The position numbers were made by a program, and so were the translations under genes. The notes beneath the pieces are model-generated. The model was not told the DNA's origin, did no database searches, and worked only from the letters and a program-made list of their open reading frames with translations. Shown here one piece after another: positions 57,201-64,000 of a stretch of DNA of 64,000 nt. Source of the DNA: Niebla homalea (Eukaryota > Ascomycota > Lecanoromycetes > Lecanorales > Ramalinaceae); assembly GCA_019925105.1 (NCBI GenBank), contig JAHGAU010000014.1:558001-622000 (forward strand), given 5' to 3'. Within the stretch, counting starts at the first letter, position 1. Every line of letters begins with the position of its first letter.

Positions 57201-58600
57201 AAAAGATTTATTTATTATTAAAAAAAACCGCTTACGGTAAGACGGCAGGAATTAATTATAAGTTTTATTAAATTATATATATTTATAAAATTAAATTTAC
57301 TTAAGCTTTAATATTAATTAATATACTTAATAATTAAAGATTATCTTAAAAACTTATTTAGCCCTTAATAATAAAAGCTGGGTATACCTTTAATTATCTT
57401 TTTATTAACTCCGACTTTAAGGCGTTACCGGAACTTTATCGTTTTTTAATATATTATCCTTTTTATAGGATTTTACGCTTATTACTAAGACTTTATTTTA
57501 TAAAATAATAAGATAATCGGATATATAATAACCCTTTCCGTAATATATATAATACTTAATATTCTTATTTACTTTAAGGATAACGTCGGAGTTTTCAGGT
57601 ATAATTTTACGTTTTTAGCTATAAGAATTAATTTTAATAAGGATATACGCCGGCTTTAAGCCGTCGGAATTAAGTTTAAATACCCTATTTTTAAGGGATT
57701 TACCCTTATTAATTTTTTAATTATTATTAATGGTACACTTTAGGTTATTTTCCTATATAATCACCGCTATTATAATATTATCCCGGGCTCTTAATACCCT
57801 ATTAATTATAAAGATTTTAATTTTAAGCTTTAATAAAAGCTTTATAAAAAATATATAAGCATAAAACTTATTTAGCAATAATAATAAGTCCTTTTTTATA
57901 ATTTTTAAAGTATTACGGAATTACGTTATTTTTTAATTAAAACGTTATTTAATATCCTTAAACCATTTATAATAAATAAGCCAACGGTTTTTTAGATTAA
58001 TTATTAAGTTTAAAAGCTTATCCTTAAGCTTTTAATAACTTATTTTATTAATTTCTTTATCCGGTAAATTAAAGATTTTATAAAAAATAAACCTTAAATA
58101 AAAAATTATTTTTTTTCTTTTAATAAGGAAATACTTAAGATAAAGTATAAATTATTTCTTTAAATTAATAAATTACGTTTAATACTTATTTTTAAATTTA
58201 TTTTAATATAGTTTAAATTTTTCCGGATAAAAAAACTTATTTTTACGGGGTAGAATAAAGGCCGTTAACGGTATACCGTTGATATAAAGTTCTATAGTAA
58301 AGTTAACGCAGAAAAAAGTCCCGGAATATAAACCTTTGTATTACGTATTAATACGGTTAAATATATACTCTTAATAAGTACGGTTTTTAGCTTTAAGTTG
58401 GTTAACTTTAAATTATAGTTTTAAGAGTTAAACTTATTAAGCCGTAATATTATAGTGGCATTCCGCTATTTTAATCTGCTTAATTATAATAAAAGGATTT
58501 TTAATTAAAGGGTAAATATCGTCTTCTTATTTTAAGGTTTATTAAGTTAATTAAATATCCATTATAACGATAATATTAAGTTTTCTCCTTAATAAGGAAG
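54300..58600 (-). pseudogene. gag-pol remnant of copy 2
   Basis: The RT site at 56269-56280 reads Y-L-N-D then ILIF. The zinc knuckle (about 57513-57554) has lost the His and all three Cys to Tyr. Many in-frame TAA codons are present. Limits are approximate, by alignment to copy 1. Confidence 0.78.
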
Positions 58601-58611
58601 AAGAATTAAAA

Positions 58612-58958
58612 TATTAAATTAACTCCGTTAACGGTACGTTAACGGGATTAATAAAGGTAAATATAGAAGACGTAACGTTACGGTTTAGATACTTAAGTAC
58701 CACTTTAATAAGTAAATTAATAATAAAATTAATTCTTAAGGAATTCAGAAAAAACTAAAATATAATTTTTACTTAAGGTAAAGGTAATAATTACCCCGCT
58801 TTACGCTTATTAAGCTACGGTTCATAAATAACGTATACCAAGGCCCTTTGCTAAGGCCCTTTACCAAGGCCTTTTACCAAGGCCTAACGGCCTACCTTGG
58901 CGCAGCAGTATGGCGCACCACTGCGGCGCCGGCGCAGAGATGGCGCTAGCTGCTAACA
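58612..58958 (-). repeat. LTR, right (5') of copy 2, with extra repeat unit
   Basis: 347 nt, 14 more than the other LTRs, because an additional unit of the AAGGCCCTTTACC-like short repeat is present near 58830-58880. The terminal 100 nt are largely spared by RIP and end in CTAACA. Confidence 0.88.
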
Positions 58959-61900
58959 TTTTTATTATAAATATTTTTTTTTTTATAAGTTTATCCTTAA
59001 ATTTAAAATAAATATTTAAATTATAATTATATATCGTTATAAAAAAATTATAGCTTAAAGTTAAGTATTTTAAGTTTATATAAGTAAATTTAATTAAAGG
59101 GAATAACCCTATTTAATCTATTTATTTAAAGTTAATAAAAGTCCTTAAATATTATTTAAAGCCTTAATTTTAACGTTTTATTTAATTATCCGTTTACGGA
59201 TAGAAAGTAATATTTAATTTACGCTTTATTTTTACGTAATAATATATTAAATTTTAGAATTTATTAATAAATAAAAATCCCCAGTTAATTATGATTTTAA
59301 CCAGTATACTATAATATAATACGATTTCTTTAAAGAAGAAGTCCGTTAACGTAACGGTATTAATTTATTTTATAACGGGGAGATATTTATATATTTTTAT
59401 ATACCTATTTATAATTATTAAAATTGAATTATAAACGCTATTTTTAACCTTATTTATAAGTAAGCCGGTAATAAAGTTTATATTAAGTTCTTTTTAAGGT
59501 ACGGCCGGTTAAAAAAGTAAAATAAGTTTATTATAAAGGTAATAACGTAATACCTTAATCCTTTAATAAATATTATACGTTTTAATATAATTATTAATTT
59601 AAGCCTTTAAGCCGTCTTAATAATATTTACGGGTTAGGAGCTTATAAGTTTTTTCGGCTTTAAAGTAGTTTATTAATAAGTTATTATAATATTTATTAAT
59701 TAACTTTTTTTTAACCGCTTTATCCCGGGGAACGTATATATAGCTTTTATAAATAATAAAGTTATTAAGATTAAGTTTTTAAGTATTATTATAACCTTAA
59801 TAAGAATACATTAACGTTATATTATTATCTTTAATTTTATATATAAATATATCGTTAACCTATAAATCCTTAATAAGTAACTTAATTAGCCTGGATTCCT
59901 TATAAGGCTTTTTAAATAGCTATTAAATCTCTTTTTACGGAATAATAATTTAAATACCTTTTAAAGTAAGTAATAATTAATAATTAATAATTATTATCCG
60001 CCGGCGTTCCGCTGATTTATCGGATTAAAGTATAAGCTTATTCTATAAGGTAAATAATAAGGTAATATTAAAAGGTAAAACTCCTTTATAGTCTAAACGT
60101 CTTAATAAAAGATTAATAAGATTTATTTTATTTTAATAATAAAATACTTTAAAGTTATAATTAATAAATTTTAAGGCTTACTTAACTTAATATAAGCTTA
60201 ACGCCGGCTATTTTATAAATCCTTAAAGGTTATTATAATCTATTTATACTTAAATAACTTTAAGGTTCCCTTTTAAATAATACCGTTATTACTTAAACGC
60301 TATAATAATAATAAAGAGCTTTTAATTATACGTTTTATAATTTTATTTAATAAGGGCTATTTTTCTGGATTAATACGTAATTAAACGTTAATAACCCTCC
60401 TTAAATTATTAAGATAAAATATTTATGATAATAAAGTTAAATATATTTATCTTTATTTATACCTTCCGTTTTAAATTAAAATAACGGAATAATAACGCGT
60501 TAATAAATATTTTACGGAGTTGGCAGAATGTTATATTAACCGTATTATTCTACTTTAATAGGTTAACCTTTTTCCCTTCTTTATTATCTTTAAGTAAATT
60601 AATTAAAGGCTTAATTATCCTTAAATATTTATAAATAAAACAATAATAAAAATTTATAAAACTTAAAAAAACCTATACTTCCCGGTAAATTTTCGGGGTA
60701 AATTAATCCTTAATAATTTAAATATGTTCCTGGTTTATCTAAATCCCTTTAATGGAAACGATAAACCTTAAGAACTTTACTTAAATAATATTAAACTGGT
60801 ACTTCTTAAAATTAACGTAAAACTGAAATTAATAAAGTCGCTTAAAAACCTATTAAATATAATATTAATAATCTGCCGGATTCTTATTAAATATTAAAAT
60901 ATTATTTAAATAAATTATATAAATTATATTAATAAGGTTAATAAGGATATAATTAATATAAGTTTAAAAGGTTGCCGGGGCATTAATTAATTTAAATGGT
61001 ATAACGAGATATTTAAAGTAATTATAACGTATACGGAATATTATCTTTTATTTATTATTAAACTTAATCCGTAACCGGTAATAGGTATCCTTAAGGTTTA
61101 ACTTAATAAACCGTTTAAAGTTATTTAACCGGTTAAAAGTCTCGGTAATTAAAGGTAATAAGTATTGATTTTTAATTATAACCGTATTTAATTTACGGTA
61201 ATTAATATAGAAATAAAGGCCGTTATTTTTCTTAAGTATAAAAAGAATTAAGGCATTTACGGGTAACGTTAAATAACGAATTTAACCCTAGGTTATAATA
61301 TCCTTAAAATACCGCCGGAGCTCCGTTAACTTTATTTAAGATAGATTATATAAAGGACTATATAGTGGCTTCTTACTATTTAAGTTAATAGTATAATCCC
61401 TTTATTTTAATTTAGGTAAAATACCAGTTATATTATTAAAAAAGATATTTATATACTTATTTAACTCCCTTAAGATACTCCGGTTAATAAAGTTTTTTAT
61501 AGTATTTATATACGTTAAATTACTTTAAAAGATTTATAGTACTTTTAAGCGCTCCGTCGTTACGTTTATATAAACGATTATAAAGATTTTATTAATCTCC
61601 GTTAAATTTTAATTAAAGTTATAAACGTTATTAATCTATAACTTATAAGAATTAACTTAAAAGCATTATTTATTTATTACCGGATTAATCGTTATTTATA
61701 AAATACGTAAAATTAATAGATTAAGGATTACGTTTAAACCTTCTTAATTAATAATATAAAAGAGTATTTTATATTGCTTTTATTACTTTTAATTATTAAT
61801 TAAATAATATTATAATTAATAAGCGTTATAATAAAAAATTTATTTATTATTAAGAAAAGCCGTTTATAATAAGATAATGGAGGTTAATTATAAGTTTTAT

Positions 61901-63243
61901 TAAACCGTATATACTTATAAAATTAAATTTATTTAAGCTTTAATATTAATTAATATACTTAATAATTAAAGATTATTTTAAAAACTTATTTAACCCTTAA
62001 TAATAAAAGCCGGGTATACTTTTAATTATTTCTTTATTAATTCCGACTTTAAAACGCCGCCGGAGCTTTATCGTTTTTTAACGTATTATCCTTTTTACGG
62101 GATTTTACGTTTATTATTAAGACTTTATTTTATAAAACGGTAAAATAATTAAATATATAATAATCCTTTCCGTAATATATATAATACTTAATATTCTTAT
62201 TTATTTTAAGGATAATATTAAAGTTTTCAGATATAATTTTACGCTTTTAACCGTAAAAATTAATTTTAATAAAAATATACGCCGGCTTTAAGTTATCGGA
62301 ATTAAATTTAAATACCCTATTTTTAAGGGATTTACCCTTATTGGCTTTTTAATTATTATTAATAATATACTTTAAGTTATTTTCTTATATAATTACCGCC
62401 GTTATAATATCGTTCCGGGTTTTTAATACTTTATTAATTATAAAGATTTTAATTTTAAGCTCCGGTAAAAGCTTTATAAAAAATATATAAATATAAAATT
62501 TATTTAATAATAATAATAAATTTTCTTTTATAGTTTTTAAAGTATTATAGAATTATATTACCTTTTAATTAAAGTATTATTTAATATCCTTAAACCGCTT
62601 ATAATAAGTAAGCTAGCGGTTCTTCAGATTAATTATTAAGTTTAAGAATTTATCCTTAAGCTTTTAATAACTTATTCTATTAATTTCCTTATCCGGTAAA
62701 TTAAAGATTTTATAAAAAATAGACCTTAAATAAAAAATTACCTTTTTTCTTTTAATAAAGAAATACTTAAGATAAAATATAAATTATTTCTTTAAGTTAA
62801 TAAATTACGTTTAATATTTATTTTTAAACTTATTTTAATATAACTTAAGCTTTTCCGGATAAAAAAATTTATTCTTATAGGGTAAGATAAAAGTTATTAA
62901 TAATATACTATTAATATAAAGTTTAATAATAAAGTTAATATAGGGAAAAGTCCTAGAGTATAAACTTTTATATTACGTATTAACGTAATTAAATATATAT
63001 TCTTAATAAATATAATTCTTAACTTTAAGCCGATTAACTTTAAATTATAGTTTTAAAAGTTAAGCTTATTAAGCTATAATATTACGGCGATATTCCGCCG
63101 CTTTAATTTATTTAACTATAATAAAAAAATTCTTAATTAAAAAGTAAATATCGTTTTCCTATTTTAAGGTTTATTAAGTTAATTAAATATTTATTATAAT
63201 AATAACGTTAAGCCTTCTTTTTAATAAAGAAGAAGAATTAAAA
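58959..63243 (-). pseudogene. gag-pol remnant of the outer element (copy 3)
   Basis: Starts abruptly at a point internal to the family. It retains RT (Y-L-N-N at 60901-60912), a zinc knuckle region (about 62146-62185) and integrase sequences in minus-strand order, all RIP-damaged. The region holding the possible antisense frame is absent. Confidence 0.75.
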
Positions 63244-63576
63244 TATTAAATTAATTCCGTTAATAATACGCCGGCGGGATTAATAAAAGTAAATATAAAA
63301 GACGTAACGTTACGGTCTAGATACTTAAGTACCACTTTAATAAGTAAATTAATAATAAGATTAATTCTTAAGGAACTTAAAAAGAATTAAGGTATAGTTT
63401 TTACTTAAGGTAAAAATAATAATTACCCCGCTTTACGCCTATTAAGCTATGGCTTATAAATAACGTATATTAAAGCCGTTATTAAGGCCCTTTATTAAGG
63501 CTTAACGGCCTACCTTAACGCAGCAGTATAGCGCATTACTATAGCGCCGGCGCAGAGGTGGCGCTAGCTGCTAATA
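63244..63576 (-). repeat. LTR, right (5') end of the outer element
   Basis: 333 nt. Its right 60 nt (GCGCCGGCGCAGAGGTGGCG) are little changed. It ends CTAATA, a RIP form of CTAACA, followed by CTATC. Confidence 0.9.
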
Positions 63577-63715
63577 CTATCGTCCAAGAATTAACCGTTA
63601 AGAGTAAGTTATTACCAGTAAGCTTAAACTCAAAAGGGAAAAAGTAATTATTTAATAAAAAGCCCGGAAATTATCGCAATCGAACCCTTTTAACTCGGCT
63701 TACTCATAATATAAG
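63577..63715. other. spacer between outer element and inverted LTR
   Basis: 139 nt of intermediate composition with no recognised gene. It may be the older target sequence into which elements inserted. Confidence 0.4.
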
Positions 63716-64000
63716 TATTAGCAGCTAGCGCCACCTCTGCGCTGGCGCTATAGTGGTACGTTATACTGCTGCGCCAAGGTAGGCCGTTAACCCTTGGTAA
63801 AGGGCCTTAATAACGGCCTTAATATACGTTATTTATAAGCCGTAGCTTAATAGGCGTAAAACGGGGTAATTATTACTTTTACCTTAAATAAAAATTATAC
63901 CTTAATTCTTTCTAAGTTCCTTAAGAATTAATTTTATTATTAATTTATTTATTAAAATAATACTTAAGTATTTAAACCGTAACGTTACGTCTTCTATATC
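63716..64000 (+). repeat. inverted LTR of the same family, cut by window edge
   Basis: The first 285 nt of an LTR in the opposite orientation (TATTAGCAGCTAGCGCCACC, the reverse complement of the family's right end). A further element, coded on the plus strand, may follow outside the window, or this may be a solo LTR. Confidence 0.88.

Larger units (their letters stand above)
51319..58958 (-). mobile_element. full-length gypsy-type element (copy 2), RIP-inactivated
   Basis: LTRs at 51319-51651 and 58612-58958 bound 7,640 nt with the same internal layout as copy 1, again coded on the minus strand. The purine tract next to the left LTR is nearly unmutated here (complement of 51652-51665). No target-site duplication was found: the left flank is TTATC and the right flank TTTTT. 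This suggests rearrangement at one border or arrival by recombination rather than simple insertion. Confidence 0.85.
50980..63576 (-). mobile_element. outer, truncated gypsy-type element (copy 3) hosting copy 2
   Basis: The LTR at 50980-51312 is preceded by CTGTC (50975-50979), and the LTR at 63244-63576 is followed by CTATC (63577-63581). The two differ by one G-to-A change, as RIP would cause, so they are read as one target-site duplication and the two LTRs as the ends of one element. Six nucleotides of its internal region (ATTATC, 51313-51318) remain next to the left LTR. Then copy 2 intervenes, and internal sequence resumes at 58959 at a point matching about 46316 of copy 1. About 2.7 kb of its internal region is missing. 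Its RT motif (60901-60912) reads Y-L-N-N. Confidence 0.65.
42950..64000. repeat. RIP-mutated AT-rich retroelement block
   Basis: From about 42.95 kb the sequence becomes dominated by TpA, TTAA and TAAT words and loses CpA/TpG, the outcome expected of repeat-induced point mutation (CpA to TpA on either strand). Over 21 kb there is no intact gene. The block consists of repeated gypsy-type elements plus short spacers (42950-43281, 50934-50979, 63577-63715) that are themselves AT-rich and unidentified. Patches of ordinary composition survive at LTR ends and at about 51640-51845. Confidence 0.92.

Noticed and set aside
63650..63690. B-box-like GGGTTCGATTGCG on the minus strand
   Set aside because: The rest of a tRNA cloverleaf is absent, and the flanks are AT-rich spacer.
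42950..64000. AT-rich block considered as centromere or mitochondrial insertion
   Set aside because: Repeated LTRs and gypsy RT, zinc-knuckle and integrase motifs explain it; no mitochondrial gene was seen. Centromere function cannot be judged from sequence.
1..64000. CRISPR array or bacterial defence system
   Set aside because: Eukaryotic genes throughout and no regularly spaced short repeats with unique spacers.

Overview
The window reads as nuclear DNA of a filamentous ascomycete (Pezizomycotina). Genes carry short GT-AG introns, mostly 50-70 nt with CTRAY-like branch sites, they lie close together on both strands, and the orthologues present are fungal (separase, FACT subunit Pob3, Tim9, AcrB, Afi1, Bmt6, bL31m, a DUF5321 protein). 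A class such as Dothideomycetes is only a guess. From about 42.95 kb to the right edge the DNA changes abruptly to a very AT-rich, TpA-rich block made of Ty3/gypsy-type retroelements carrying the marks of repeat-induced point mutation (RIP).

Layout. 0-4.5 kb: Tim9 (minus, three exons) diverges from a Rho GTPase-activating protein (plus). 5.0-5.7 kb: a poorly resolved, possibly broken secreted-protein gene (minus). 8.4-11.5 kb: a GPI-anchored wall-type protein, then a Bmt6-like 25S rRNA methyltransferase. 12.1-15.4 kb: Pob3 and a four-pass membrane protein (both minus). 17.0-24.8 kb: a cytochrome b561-like membrane protein with a long disordered tail, a hot-dog thioesterase-like protein, and AcrB. 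25.2-28 kb: a protein with a small Cys-rich (CxxC) cluster, and a myosin-regulatory-light-chain-like EF-hand protein (minus). 28.3-33.5 kb: Afi1, mitochondrial ribosomal protein bL31m (minus), a flavin-reductase-like protein, and a DUF5321 mitochondrial protein (minus). 33.8-40.4 kb: complete separase in four exons. 40.9-41.8 kb: a small secreted protein with two exon-encoded copies of an eight-cysteine module.

The AT-rich block holds one complete gypsy-type element with 333-nt LTRs and an AAAAC target duplication (43,282-50,933). Next comes a compound insertion (50,980-63,576), in which a second full-length element (51,319-58,958) sits inside a truncated third; the outer LTRs are flanked by CTGTC and CTATC. 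An inverted LTR runs off the right edge. The pol genes lie on the minus strand. Their reverse transcriptase, zinc-knuckle and integrase motifs can still be read, with G-to-A changes at catalytic codons, so all three copies are dead.

The genes form no operon or biosynthetic cluster. Most are housekeeping, and four are probably mitochondrial (Tim9, bL31m, the flavin-reductase-like protein and the DUF5321 protein). The least ordinary features are the duplicated cysteine module beside the RIP block, islands that RIP has spared, a possible extra reading frame antisense to pol, and several very small exons. I found no convincing new system such as a defence or metabolite locus. Exon borders were worked out by eye from splice signals, reading frame and remembered family resemblance; no search was run.
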